Source of the DNA: Pythium myriotylum
Taxonomy: Eukaryota > Oomycota > Peronosporomycetes > Pythiales > Pythiaceae
DNA: 64,000 nt
Direction of reading: 5' to 3'
NCBI GenBank assembly: GCA_023091665.1
Contig: JALJCQ010000023.1
Location: forward strand, 248,001 to 312,000
The stretch's first letter is position 1; every line of letters begins with the position of its first letter. Of the stretch, positions 45,593 to 56,346 are shown piece after piece. The position numbers were made by a program, and so were the translations under genes. The notes under the pieces were generated by a model that saw only the letters and a program-made list of their open reading frames with translations, searched no databases and was not told where the DNA came from.

Positions 45593-47636
45593 ATGGCCAA
45601 CAATGACAACAGATTCAACGAGATTGTGGCGATCCTACGACGGATCGGACCCAACGTAGACACCGAGGCGTCTCCTCCGCTGGGTGTGCACGACCTGGAA
45701 GATGACTTGAAGCGACTTCTGCTAATGAGCAGCGATGCAGCTCAGCGCGAACGCATGATACAAGCGCAGGCGGTGCGTCATATCACAAAACTCTCGACGG
45801 CTCAGCCGAGTGCGTGGGTCCCCCACTACAGTACTGCGTAAGTGGGTGTGGGGTGAGATGTATGAGCAAGCCCCACTCATGGTATCATCAATTTGGCTTA
45901 GAATCCTCTGCAACATTGCCCAGTCTGAGCGCGGACGCCTGAGTGCGAGCTCGTGCGACGGGTAGGACACGTAAGCTCCTGCTGTTACAAACATGCGCGC
46001 ACTCACCACGAGTATTAGTTGGTCTTGCGTGTCCCATCGTCATAACTGCCCGCTCTCAGTGCTGCTGGCCAATGCCTGCTTGATTCCAAACGTTCAGTCC
46101 ACCAGTAAACTTCGCGAGCTCAGCGCCGCCGCACTGCTATCGTTCTCTGTTCAGAGCGAGTGCCAACTGCAACTTGATCTCGTTGGCGGTGTTTCGCAGC
46201 TGCTAAAGATCCTCCGCGAACGAGCAGATGACGGTGACCGTTGCGTTTACGTTGCCGCCACGTTGTGGAACCTCACAAAATCACCTTTCCTACTGCTAAA
46301 GCTTGAGACCATCCATGGGATCCTGAAGGACCGACTCGCGCGTGAACTGACGGACGTGCTACGGACTCCAGTTGATGCACTGGCGCTCAGCGTAACACCC
46401 ACGAACGAGCGCGGCGTGGGCGGACTTCTGGAGAGTGACTCCACCGAGAACTTAGGTGTAATGTTGGCAGCGTCAGCGAACACTGAGTTGTCGATCGTGC
46501 TCCGCGTAGAAAACTACATCGGCCGCGAACGATCGCTTACGGACCAGTACCGAGCCAAGACACCGCTTCTCGGATGGCGAAAAAGGCAAGACCCATCGGT
46601 TGTGACTGAAGGCAAGAGTGTGGCCCAATATGATGAGGCCGGTGTGCTGAAGTCGCGTACGTGTGCCGTATGTAGTAAAGCCATCAAATTGAACAAGAAA
46701 CGAAGAAAACCATTGCGGTTGCCGTATCTCGTGTGTGCAAAAGATGGTTGTGAGCAGACCTTCCACGTGATATGCAGTCGTTGGAAGAATCTATCGGATG
46801 AACGACGTGTCCAACACGCGTCGGAGTTCTACTGTGCAGCTTGTGTTATCCACGTACGCGGCGTTAGCTACACCGACTTCATCGCTGATAATTCCCACCA
46901 CGAGCTCCTGATCAGCGAACTACGCTTCAAATCCATTGGCATTAGACACGTCGTTACGGACCACGGCGGCAGCGAAACTCTCTCGGCTCTTCTGGATAAA
47001 CAGAGTAAAGAGGTGATCGCTGTCGGCCTCAAGAAGTACCATGTTCCTCTTAGCAGTCAAGACCCTGAGGTGTTTATCGTCTCAGTCCGATACGTGCGTG
47101 TCTCCGTGTGTCCTGCTACAAAACAAACAATGCCGGGGCAATCCAAAACCGCATCCGTAGAACCCTTCGCTGTGAAAGCCGATTGGAACATCTCATTTGC
47201 GCGTGAGGGTGCATCTCAACTCTTTGTTACGCCAGGTAGCACACTTTTTTGGCCAGGACGGTACCTCCAGGATTTGAGTACGGACCTCTACACGCAACAA
47301 TCCTTGTCCGCACTCGATGCAGCATCCTTGTATGAGTTTCAAGGTGGGACACAAGACGATAAGATGTATTCGTTTGGTGAGTCCCCAGCGCCGAGCGGTT
47401 CCGAACCTTGCGTGCTGTGGTCAACACTGTATCCACGTCGAGGGATCTGTATGAAGCTGTTGGGCGAACAGATCGGTCGCCACAAGCAGCTTAATGATCT
47501 TCTGGGTCAATCGACCAACACGCGCGCAGGCACCTCGTTGCCGTCACTACCTTCTCAATATGTGAGCATGTCGAAAACCCAAAAGAAGCCGAACATTCGT
47601 TGTCACAAGCTCAACAGAGTGGCTGCAATAACATGA
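45593..47636 (+). CDS. ARM-repeat + PHD-like zinc finger protein
   Basis: Three exons (45593-45837, 45902-45961, 46019-47636; introns 64 and 57 nt) give 640 aa. The middle exon supplies an Armadillo-type helix (ILCNIAQSERGRLSASS). ARM-like repeats continue in exon 3 (LRELSAAALLSFSVQSECQ, YVAATLWNLTKSPFLLLKL). From residue ~316 a PHD-type cluster is seen: CAVC, then CAKDGC, H-V-I-C and CAAC in C4HC3-like order, suggesting chromatin or zinc-dependent binding. The last ~270 residues are unassigned. The start at 45593 (GCCATGG) is preferred over an upstream in-frame ATG at 45497. Converges on the sphingosine lyase gene. Confidence 0.78.
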
Positions 47637-47686
47637 ACGAAGTGTATAGTTTATTGAGTGTGGAGAGGAGGCTTCTACGTGTCACC

Positions 47687-49507
47687 TTACACTTTAAGAG
47701 TAACATCGGTGTAAATGCGAAGGATGTCATCCACAGGGCCAGCTGGCATGCTTGAAGCCATGCCGTAAATTGCACTGCCACCTTCGAGCGCTCCGTTCGG
47801 GTCACTCTTCACTGTCTTAACGGCGTCGGAGAGGTCTGCCAGGAACTTCTTGGCCTTTCCGATGTGGCGGACGGTCACACAGAGATGCACGCTAGCGGGG
47901 TGTTGAAGCGCGTTAAGGCTCCAGCCCTTCTTAGCCATTCCATCACTGACTTTAAGCACGTTGAGACCATCACCGGCGAAGCAAATGACCATCGCGATTG
48001 GGTCACCAAGGAGCTTGATGCCTGAGATTTTCTTCACACCTTCCTTGATCTCGTCTGCCGTTTTGAGAATCCCATCAACATTCTTCATGAAGCCATCATG
48101 CCCTAGTCGGATCATCGACGCCCAGGCAGCTGCGCTAAGAGCACCGGGTCGAGACCCCGCCAGGGTAGGGGTGACGTACAAACCTCCGGTCCAGTCCGGG
48201 TACGCGAAGTACTGGAAGCGACGAATAGCCTTGTTCTTGTACAGCACGACCGAGGTGCCCTTGGCTGCGTAGCCGTACTTGTGAGTATCACACGACATAC
48301 TGGTCACACCCGGAAGATCGAAGTTAAAGTCTGGGATCACGTCTGGACGCAACTTCTTCGCGAAGGGCAAGACGAAACCACCCAGGCAGCAGTCAACGTG
48401 GAGACCAACATCATTCTGAACTGCAATCTTGGAGAGCTCAGCAATATCGTCGATCATACCGTTCGGAAAGTTCGGTGCACTGCTGTAGATCATGATTGTG
48501 TTAGCTGTGATGTTCCAACGAACTGCGTTCGTGTCGATTTTTAATGTCTTGGGATCCATCGGAACTTTGATGAGCTTGATGCCGAGGATCTCGCAGGCCT
48601 TGTCGATTGCTGCATGAGCTGTGACGCAGGCAATAATTTCAGGCTTGGTGATGCCGTGCTTGTGGCGATACCACTCGCGATGAGTCTTTGTCGCCAAGAA
48701 GATACTCTCGGTGCCGCCAGAGCTGAGAGTGCCGCACACATCATCGTTGCCCTTGCTGCTCATGAGATCAGCCGTCATCTGGATAACCTCCGCTTCAAAC
48801 TTGTTCACAGCCGGCCACAAGTCCGCATGGAGCGGGTTTGACACAGAAAAGAGAGCGTACGCCTTGTTGAGCACCGCCAAGTGGTCCTGCTCGCCGTGGT
48901 AGACAGCGCCTGACACAAGTCCCTCCTGCCACTTCTTGTCCGAATCGCCGGCGAGCTGTGTGAGCAATGCTACCAACTCGCTGTCTTTCATGCCAGACTT
49001 GGGCAGCGAGTAGTTCTTCGGGAGACGGGTGACATGGTTCTCTTCGCCCTTCAGGGAGTGCTCAATCTGATCCTCGATCTTCTTGATCTCGCTGGCAACC
49101 TTGCCCGAGACGATCGGCAGCTTCTTCAGGAACGCCACGACAGCGCCGCCGAGGAAGTTGAGAACGTTCTTCTGCGACACGTATCGCAGCTTGCGCACGC
49201 CGTCGACAACGGTCGTAAACACGAACACAGAGACAAGCGCGAGCAGCAGGTCGCCCACGGCTGCCTCGAGCTGCGGCGCGCGGGCCGCGAGCGTCGTCCA
49301 GGCGTCGAGAAGGATGCTCTGGCTGGGCAGCGAGGTGTCCTGCGCGCGGTAGTAGACGCCGCCGGCGAGCAGCAGCGGGTAGACGCGTCGGAGCGCCCTG
49401 TCCACGTTGAAGACGGAGCGAAGCGAGACGTAGACGAGCGCGACGGCGACGCCGAGGCCGAGGACTTCGCGCGGCACGTCCGCGATGAGCGACTGCACGG
49501 GGAGCAT
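47687..49507 (-). CDS. SGPL1: Sphingosine-1-phosphate lyase
   Basis: PLP-dependent lyase that cleaves sphingosine-1-phosphate to a fatty aldehyde and phosphoethanolamine, the exit step of sphingolipid breakdown at the ER. Intronless, 606 aa, close to the usual 570-590. The N-terminus carries two hydrophobic segments (LGLGVAVALVYVSL, VGDLLLALVSVFVFTTVV). The catalytic part has SGGTESIFLATKTHREW, HVDCCLGGFVLPFAKK, the PLP lysine in SMSCDTHKYGYAAKG (~411) and AYPDWTGGLYVTPTLAGSRPG. All key motifs are intact. Confidence 0.96.
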   Translation of the reverse strand: MLPVQSLIADVPREVLGLGVAVALVYVSLRSVFNVDRALRRVYPLLLAGGVYYRAQDTSLPSQSILLDAWTTLAARAPQLEAAVGDLLLALVSVFVFTTVVDGVRKLRYVSQKNVLNFLGGAVVAFLKKLPIVSGKVASEIKKIEDQIEHSLKGEENHVTRLPKNYSLPKSGMKDSELVALLTQLAGDSDKKWQEGLVSGAVYHGEQDHLAVLNKAYALFSVSNPLHADLWPAVNKFEAEVIQMTADLMSSKGNDDVCGTLSSGGTESIFLATKTHREWYRHKHGITKPEIIACVTAHAAIDKACEILGIKLIKVPMDPKTLKIDTNAVRWNITANTIMIYSSAPNFPNGMIDDIAELSKIAVQNDVGLHVDCCLGGFVLPFAKKLRPDVIPDFNFDLPGVTSMSCDTHKYGYAAKGTSVVLYKNKAIRRFQYFAYPDWTGGLYVTPTLAGSRPGALSAAAWASMIRLGHDGFMKNVDGILKTADEIKEGVKKISGIKLLGDPIAMVICFAGDGLNVLKVSDGMAKKGWSLNALQHPASVHLCVTVRHIGKAKKFLADLSDAVKTVKSDPNGALEGGSAIYGMASSMPAGPVDDILRIYTDVTLKV

Positions 49508-49899
49508 GTGCGATGGAGCCGGTGAGGACCCTGGGAGGAAAGTTGGGGAGTGAGACGAGCAGCTCTGTTGGAAGTTGGCGTCCGGACTTCCAACGTTGGA
49601 ACGTTAGAATGTACTAAACGGAAGATGGCGCTTAGATTAGTATCCATTGACACAAGCAGACACATGGCCCATTCAAAACTGTTTACGGGCCAAAGAATGC
49701 GGCCGAGCTCGTTTAGGTTGTCTCTAAAGCAGTAGACGCACAGACTAATCACCTCTTGTCAAACGGATTGTACTGCCAGAACGGCGGATTGTCGGTCGTT
49801 CAGTCTTCGTAACCTGGTGTTTTGCGATGTTTGGTCTTTTAGATGCTGTCCCATAATTATACGTTGTTTATACGTTGCCCCAGTGTACCCCTGAGCTCG
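49508..49899. other. Divergent intergenic region
   Basis: 392 nt between the start codons of the lyase (minus strand) and the rhomboid (plus strand). It should hold both promoters. Short ORFs here have no protein-like features, and no repeat or RNA gene is seen. Confidence 0.5.
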
Positions 49900-51111
49900 A
49901 TGTGGCGAGGCCGCATCCCTCGCCATGGGCGGCGCGACGGCGGCCGCGGCGCCTTGCTGCTCGTCATGCTGCTCCGCAACATCGCCAACATGGACCGCAA
50001 GCCGCCGCTTACGCTCGGCCTAATTGGTACGAACGCATCTGCTCGTTGGAAGCGCCGACCGCTCACCACGACGTCCAGGTTTGATGGTGAGCATCCACGT
50101 GCGGAAGACACTCAGCCCCGCCCAGTTCAAGCGCTTCTCTCTGTGGGTTCCCGTTCGACTCCCGCAGACGCGGCCTCTGGCTAATGGCGCTCACTTGCGT
50201 AGTTGTCCGGACCGAGTTCTCTATAAGACAGAGCTGTCGCGCGTCGTTGTGTCGGCGTTCCTTCATGCCGATGACGTCCACCTCTACTACAACATGTACG
50301 GATGCGAAATGTGATCCCGCACAAGCTTTCGCTTTTCGCCTATCTACTGAACTGCTTCATTAGGATCTCCTTCCTGTGGAAGGGCTACCACCTCGAACAG
50401 CGTTTCGGTTGGCTTCGCTTTGGTCTCGCAGTCGCGTATCTCCTAATCCTCTGCCACATCCTCGTCGTAGCCTTCGCACTCGTGTTAGAGTCCCTCGGAG
50501 GCTTTCATGGCTACTTGCGCCAATGCAGTATAGGTTTTTCGGGCGTTTTGTTCGCGCTCAAGGTGCTGCTCAATCACGGCTCTCCAGGATTCTCAAATGT
50601 CTACGGTATCCAGGTTCCGACAAAGTACGCTGCTTGGCTCGAACTTGTGGCATTTCACGTTCTTGTTCCGCGATCTTCTTTCATTGGTCACATGAGCGGA
50701 ATCATTGCAGGTCAGTTTCGTCAATGGACTTCATACAATCAACCGTCAAAGATTTTCACGAAGTCTATTCTGCCCATTTTTCCAGGCTATACCTTCGTTC
50801 TGACGCAATCGGATAGGTCATGCGTCGAACCTGTCGCAGCATTCTTGGAGGAACAGTGGCCTACCACTCAACGGCCTCGGCCAGAAGTTCGGAGCTTTGG
50901 TGGAGGCACTCCTGGAGATGCTCGTGAATTGCGACGAGAGAACGAAACCCCTCGAGCGAGGCATGAGGCGAGTTGGCGCTCAACCAGTGTGGCCCGCCAA
51001 CGATTCGACGCGTATCAACGAGAGCAACGACCCCACGACCTTGATCAACAGGCAGAAATTACGCCTGACGAGCTGCGTCGCCGTAGAGTGGCGAGGTTCC
51101 AAGACTCGTAA
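49900..51111 (+). CDS. Rhomboid intramembrane protease, RHBDD1/RHBL4-like
   Basis: Five exons (49900-50026, 50079-50142, 50203-50295, 50364-50710, 50786-51111) give 318 aa. Matches to RHBDD1 include FLHADDVHLYYNM, FLWKGYHLEQRFG, the catalytic Ser in IGFSGVLFALKVLLNH (~154), and the catalytic His in SFIGHMSGIIAG (~203). The C-terminus ends with ITPDELRRRRVARFQ, an Arg-rich helix of the kind that binds the AAA ATPase VCP/p97. In animals RHBDD1 cleaves membrane proteins for ER-associated degradation. The last intron (75 nt) is in frame and stop-free, so its retention would give 343 aa. Confidence 0.88.
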
Positions 51112-51157
51112 GAATCGACGACAAAACATATTTGTTAACAATAAATATGGAGTTTCA

Positions 51158-54100
51158 TTAGTCAAAGATAGCAGGCTGGTCTGCAGTGCATAGCTCAAGC
51201 ACACAAGCTATACACGATTGGTCGATTGCATCACCTTCAGTACCAACCGTGGTGGTCGTGTTTGGATGGTCAGTGATTCCGGTAGTAGCAGACAAACCGA
51301 CAGATTTGTTCTCGTCTTGCGGTGGGCACGAAGCGTATGTGCTGACACGGTAGCTGGTTCGCCAATACAGGAGCAAAAGAGCGCTCGCAAGAGCACTGAG
51401 TAGTCCAAAGTTGATCCCAAGGAATACGTCGAGGACACCTAGTGGAGATGTAGCTAGACACCACAGAACATGTGCCATGGATGGGAATGTTAGCGCGTGG
51501 ATTAGGCGCTGATATGCCACGTAACTCCGCGACGACTCGTCGACACCAATGCGTTCAAAGCTTTGTGACACGCGTGGGGTGTTGCTGACAAAACACAGCG
51601 CCATCGCAAAGCATACCCATACATACAGTGTTAGGCACCCAAACTGGAATGATCGAGCTGAGAGCACTACAAACGTCACAGCCATCGGCACAAACGAAAA
51701 GAAACCGCCGGCGAAGTCTTCTCGGCCGGATCGGAAGTCGCTCCAAGTGACTCGGCACAGTTCTGTCAAAGTCTGTGGATACCGCTCGCTTCGTTGCGGG
51801 AGCCCATGACAGTGACAGCACGATGACAAGTCACCCAGTTGCAACTGCTCCAAGCATAGTCGATGGGCACTCTTCGGAGTGAAAGTGACGGGATTGGTAC
51901 AATTGCAAAGTCGAATCCACGTAGTAGGAACTCGCAGCGAGCATTTTTGTCTGTGTTCCCAATCGTAACACTCGTCATTGAGGATTTCTAGTCTCCCACA
52001 AATTTGGCACTGTTCACATTGTGCATTGTCTTCTTTGCTCACGGTTATGGCGCGCCATTTGTGCTGTCGAACTGTGGGTTGTGAAGGATAATCAAGTTCT
52101 GGGCACGTAAGCGCAGCAAGGTCGAGCCGGCACACTGCGTTCAGTAGACGGTTCTCGAAGAAAGCCATCCATTCCGAGGCAAACGGTGCCACAACATGAA
52201 GCTGATCACTATCACAGATTAGTGGGATTGAAGCTACCGTTCCCGAATTGCTTGCAAAGCGCTCCACAAACTGTCGCCGCCAGAAAGTTTCGTCGTGTAA
52301 ACGTTGGAAGCTGCGGCACGAAGTTGACACACGCATGAGCTCAGCGGCCGTCAGAAATGCTGCGATGTGCGCGAATGCGTTCGACTCTAGTTGCACTAGT
52401 GCGCTGTCAGATAATTGAAAACATGGCCCATCTCGATCTCGATGCGATGAACGAGAGCTGACGTTAACGGGGGAACCTGAGTGAAGAATTTGGCGCTGGA
52501 TCCAACACGCACAGCATAACACGCCAAGTGAGCAAACAGTCACCCATAATGTCTGGTGTGGGGATTGCTGTCGAGAGGCCTTAATAGTACTTGCGTACGC
52601 GCATACAAGCCCTGTTCCAACGCCAACACTGGAGTAGAGCCAAACACTCGTGGCAATGAGGTGTTCTTTCGCACGCCGCGCCGCCGCACGAGCAGACCCA
52701 TGTGGGCGAGGGCTTCCAGATCGACTGCTTCTGTCACACTTGGATTCAGACGCTTGGAAGAATACCAACTGAGCGAAGAAACCGACGGTCCCAGTAAACG
52801 TACCCATGAAATTAGTTGATAATGAGGCAGGTGACGAGACAACTGGTGCGAGCGAATCAACAGCAACACTATGGGATGCCGCTCGACCTTCCATCCCCCA
52901 TATTCGAATGCAATAGAGTGCACCCAAGAGTATCGTGAATGACCAAAGTGCACTCCCAAGTACGAGATAGACGACACCGCTGCGAAGAGTCTTTGCCTCT
53001 GCTCTCATCGCGCTCTTTGCAAATTTGTAGGACATTGGTACAGCGGAAAGAAGCCCGACAACGGCACTTATTAACACTGGCAGCACAGGAAGACTCGGAC
53101 CCCAGTATACGACGGAGAAGTCAACAAGTACAAAAGCTGCACATGCTGCCATTCCGAGCAGTGGTCCAACGAAGTACTCGTGGGTGAATCGTTCTAAATT
53201 CAACAGATGAATGCGCAGCAGTTCTGGGCATGAAGACTTGCTGGAAGACTTGGTAGGTTGAAAGTACGGAAGGGAGTGAAGTAGAATTGCTTGTGCAATG
53301 AAGAAGACAAGACCTGTCAGCATGTGAATCGCTCGAAACTGAAAGTACACGTGTCGCCAATAAAGCGCAGTACTTGCTGCGACCCAGGCAACGCTCGCAA
53401 GTGTCCAAGCAACTCCCTGGAATGTGATGAACTTGAGGCCACCTTGAAAGGGTTGGAAATAACGGTACCCAGGCTGAACTCGCGGGCCAAGTCCTACGTG
53501 GGTGAAAACAATTGCTCCAACGGAGAGAACAGAGCCGAAACCGTAGAGAACCTCATCTGCGTGACGAAATCGCTTGCTCTGATGGCACAAATGAGCACCC
53601 AGAAACAACATCATAGTCCCAATCGTGACGAAGGCATCCACGGCCAAGAGCGAGAATAGATCGGGGCGATGGATGAGAGTCTTCCAGGTTTTCTTCTTCG
53701 ATGCATGTAACCGAGGGGAGACTGTTGGTGTGAGAGGATAGGTTTTCGTCCTCAGAGTAGAGCCTCCAGTTGGTCGAAAGTAGCGTATCGACGATACAAT
53801 CACCACATGCGGAATCATCCCGATAAATCCGATGACACTAACGACACCGCGAGGTAAGCTTTGTGCTGGTACCGAGATAATGAGCGTCTCGAAAAGAAGT
53901 TGAACAGCAAAAAGTGTCCATCCGATAGCTTGTCGCACAACAAATTGCGGGCTGCCTTCAAACGGTTGCCATATTCGGTAGCCATCGAACGTCCTCTTAC
54001 CGGATGCATGAGCAACGAAACATCCGAGTGCGAACAAAGCGCTACCCACACCGAGCGATAAATAGCGCAAGCATGCTTCGTATGGAGTTTGCTCGTCGTG

Positions 54101-55762
54101 CTCGTTGCGGAAGTAGTCGGCGACTAAGTGACACAGTATTGACGACATCGTCATCATCAAACTAATCGTAATTTCACCTCTTTGGAGTGCCTCTTGCCGG
54201 TTTTTAGCTCTCTTCAGCGCCAAACCTGCCACAATACCGGGTGCAATGCTCGTGACCAAGGGACTGCGTCTAAACGGCGGGGTGGGTTGTTCGGGCTCAA
54301 AATACTTGATTGACCACGCAATCGCCATGGACGAGGCACAACCCAGGAGAAGCGTGAAAGGTACCACAGTCTCCGCAAACTTTGCGTTGTTCAGAACGAG
54401 CAGCAAGGATGAGGCAACAAAGAAGCCGTACCATAGCCACCCCAGAGTCTGGAGGAACACATACTTGGTACCACCAAGAAATGGCTGCCACCATGAGTAA
54501 TCGGGAACAGCGCGAACGGCCCCGAGGTGTGCGATCGGACTCGCGATACTAAGAGCCATTATGCTCGTGCACCAAAAAATCTTCTCGTGGGTGAGATAGA
54601 AACTGCGCCAGTCGTCGAGAAATGTGCTCTCACCTAATCGGCTGATGTACGAGACAACTCCGACACCAAGCGTTGCGAGGCACAATAATCCACTTACAAA
54701 TACTTCCGGTGGCCACTTGTGCGTGGTTCTTGTCTTGTTCTCAATGTTTGGATGGCGCGTTTTGTTGGTTGGTGGAGTTCGAAAATGTTGCAGTGACATC
54801 AAGAGAACGATCTGTGATATCAAGCCTGCAGCGCCAACTGCAGTTGGGGCCCCACGGTACACTGGCGGACTAGAGTTGAAATCGATGGCGACGCATAGCA
54901 TCATCGTTCCAACGATAGTCAAGGCAAAAAATTGCCACCCAAGATACTGGAGAAGCAAAAACACGCGCTCGCCTTCGAATGGCATCCATGCACGGTATCC
55001 TGGAATCTCTTTGCAGCCATAGAACACGTGAATCATCAAGGCCGACAGCACAAACTCCGCACAACCCGCTAGAATTACCACAGTTGACTGGAGGCGAGAG
55101 CCGTAGAGATCGAAAAACACGAATAAAATGGCGCCCGAGGCAGAGATAGCCATGCTCACGATGGCCTTGGCATTCCACGAGATCGGTTTGGTACCTAGAT
55201 GGTCGTCGTGTTCGTTTTCCACAACGAAAGCCTCATTGAACACCCCAATACTCAGGTTCAGCAGTAGCTGTGCGACAAAGCCCGTGAGTCCGAGGACGAG
55301 ATACTGGCCCTCCATCCACTTTCCGTGCTCATCCATGCGGTTGGTATTGGCGAGCATGACAGCCGCCCCAGTCAACACGAGCGTGTGGAGACTCCATCCG
55401 AAGGCCTGCATCCACACAAACTCGGTGCCTCCTTGGAAGGGCTGCCACCACTTAAACTTGGGCGATCGTTTGGAGCCGGCGAGCAGCGTGAGAGGGCCGA
55501 TCCAGGCGAAGCCCAGCGTGCCGAGCGCGACGAGCGTGAGCACGACGTAGCGTTCCTTGGGCACGATTTCGGCCGCGATGAAGAGGAAGAAGGCGAGCAC
55601 GGCCAGCACCAGCGCGCCGACGCGGATCTCCTGGGACTCGTGCTCCATCAGCAGGCGCTCCGCCTCGTCGTCGTCCGCCGGAGACGCGCTCTCGCCGTGA
55701 CGAGAGGCCGTCTCCGCACGCAAGACTCGCGTCGGCGGCTTCGCGGCGAGGGTGTCTCTCAT
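51158..55762 (-). CDS. 1534-aa protein: repeated 4-TM units, F-box-like segment, Cys/His cluster, C-terminal TMs
   Basis: Intronless. Residues ~45-870 are five tandem units of ~155-172 aa, each with about four TM helices and a signature between TM2 and TM3: WWQPFQGGTEFV (~102), AWMPFEGERVF (~255), WWQPFLGGTKYV (~421), IWQPFEGSPQFV (~592), YFQPFQGGLKFI (~764). A sixth unit (~870-1010) keeps the TMs but lost the signature. Two more hydrophobic segments precede an F-box-like helix set at ~1129 (FAHIAAFLTAAELMRVS). From ~1250 comes a Cys/His cluster (CEQCQICG, then LCNC, AHRLCLEQ, CCHCHG) suggestive of a divergent RING-CH/MARCH finger. About four more TMs end the protein. A membrane ubiquitin ligase or adaptor is possible, but only inferred. 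No named family recognised. Confidence 0.85.
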   Translation of the reverse strand: MRDTLAAKPPTRVLRAETASRHGESASPADDDEAERLLMEHESQEIRVGALVLAVLAFFLFIAAEIVPKERYVVLTLVALGTLGFAWIGPLTLLAGSKRSPKFKWWQPFQGGTEFVWMQAFGWSLHTLVLTGAAVMLANTNRMDEHGKWMEGQYLVLGLTGFVAQLLLNLSIGVFNEAFVVENEHDDHLGTKPISWNAKAIVSMAISASGAILFVFFDLYGSRLQSTVVILAGCAEFVLSALMIHVFYGCKEIPGYRAWMPFEGERVFLLLQYLGWQFFALTIVGTMMLCVAIDFNSSPPVYRGAPTAVGAAGLISQIVLLMSLQHFRTPPTNKTRHPNIENKTRTTHKWPPEVFVSGLLCLATLGVGVVSYISRLGESTFLDDWRSFYLTHEKIFWCTSIMALSIASPIAHLGAVRAVPDYSWWQPFLGGTKYVFLQTLGWLWYGFFVASSLLLVLNNAKFAETVVPFTLLLGCASSMAIAWSIKYFEPEQPTPPFRRSPLVTSIAPGIVAGLALKRAKNRQEALQRGEITISLMMTMSSILCHLVADYFRNEHDEQTPYEACLRYLSLGVGSALFALGCFVAHASGKRTFDGYRIWQPFEGSPQFVVRQAIGWTLFAVQLLFETLIISVPAQSLPRGVVSVIGFIGMIPHVVIVSSIRYFRPTGGSTLRTKTYPLTPTVSPRLHASKKKTWKTLIHRPDLFSLLAVDAFVTIGTMMLFLGAHLCHQSKRFRHADEVLYGFGSVLSVGAIVFTHVGLGPRVQPGYRYFQPFQGGLKFITFQGVAWTLASVAWVAASTALYWRHVYFQFRAIHMLTGLVFFIAQAILLHSLPYFQPTKSSSKSSCPELLRIHLLNLERFTHEYFVGPLLGMAACAAFVLVDFSVVYWGPSLPVLPVLISAVVGLLSAVPMSYKFAKSAMRAEAKTLRSGVVYLVLGSALWSFTILLGALYCIRIWGMEGRAASHSVAVDSLAPVVSSPASLSTNFMGTFTGTVGFFAQLVFFQASESKCDRSSRSGSPRPHGSARAAARRAKEHLIATSVWLYSSVGVGTGLVCAYASTIKASRQQSPHQTLWVTVCSLGVLCCACWIQRQILHSGSPVNVSSRSSHRDRDGPCFQLSDSALVQLESNAFAHIAAFLTAAELMRVSTSCRSFQRLHDETFWRRQFVERFASNSGTVASIPLICDSDQLHVVAPFASEWMAFFENRLLNAVCRLDLAALTCPELDYPSQPTVRQHKWRAITVSKEDNAQCEQCQICGRLEILNDECYDWEHRQKCSLRVPTTWIRLCNCTNPVTFTPKSAHRLCLEQLQLGDLSSCCHCHGLPQRSERYPQTLTELCRVTWSDFRSGREDFAGGFFSFVPMAVTFVVLSARSFQFGCLTLYVWVCFAMALCFVSNTPRVSQSFERIGVDESSRSYVAYQRLIHALTFPSMAHVLWCLATSPLGVLDVFLGINFGLLSALASALLLLYWRTSYRVSTYASCPPQDENKSVGLSATTGITDHPNTTTTVGTEGDAIDQSCIACVLELCTADQPAIFD

Positions 55763-56346
55763 GGCGCGTCTTCTCGGGAGAGCGCCGTCAGTTGCCGCAT
55801 GGCCGCCAGGTCGGAGCGGGTGCAGCGCAAAAAAAAAGGGGACACGACGGGGCGATGCGACAGTACTTCACAAAAATATACACCACACGGTTCAGACTCT
55901 TTTTCGAACGTACAGAGTTTTGTGGTATGCAGTCCTCCGTTGAGGACGGAGACAGTTTCGCATTGGTGCCTTTCTTTGGGTGGCGAGTTCTCGCCTTCGG
56001 ACGTCGCAACGGAGCCAGGCAGCACGACGGGAGAGTCGCCCAGCGTCACGGCGTTGAACTTGGCAGTTCTAATTGGGACGAAGAGCACGGGTGGTTCGCA
56101 GACAGACTTCCACGGTCTCACGCCATCGCAGCCCTGGCGTCACGCATCGGACGTGTCAGATGGGTACATCGTAACCGACCGACCTTGAAGTTCGATTTAC
56201 TGTAATGAAATAGTCGACTTGGAACCCTGTTGAGTCGGTCTTGGACAAATGACCCAACGGAGTATGCCACCAGGAGATCGTAATCTGCGAAATGAATGCA
56301 ACGAACTCCACTTTCAAAGGAACAAGGAAGAGTCCCAGCGGTGTCT
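55763..56346. other. Intergenic region upstream of the 1534-aa gene
   Basis: 584 nt between the start of the giant membrane-protein gene and the 3' end of the PHRF1-like gene. It includes a run of nine A's followed by G's near 55830. A 120-codon minus-strand ORF (56121-55759) has a stop that overlaps the giant gene's start codon as ATGA. A plus-strand ORF of similar length overlaps it. Neither product has recognisable features. Confidence 0.5.

Noticed and set aside
49034..49525. 163-codon plus ORF opposite the sphingosine lyase N-terminus
   Set aside because: Antisense shadow; the lyase frame is unambiguous.
55325..56188. 287-codon plus ORF antisense to the giant gene's N-terminus
   Set aside because: Highly charged shadow of a strong membrane-protein reading frame; no domain features.
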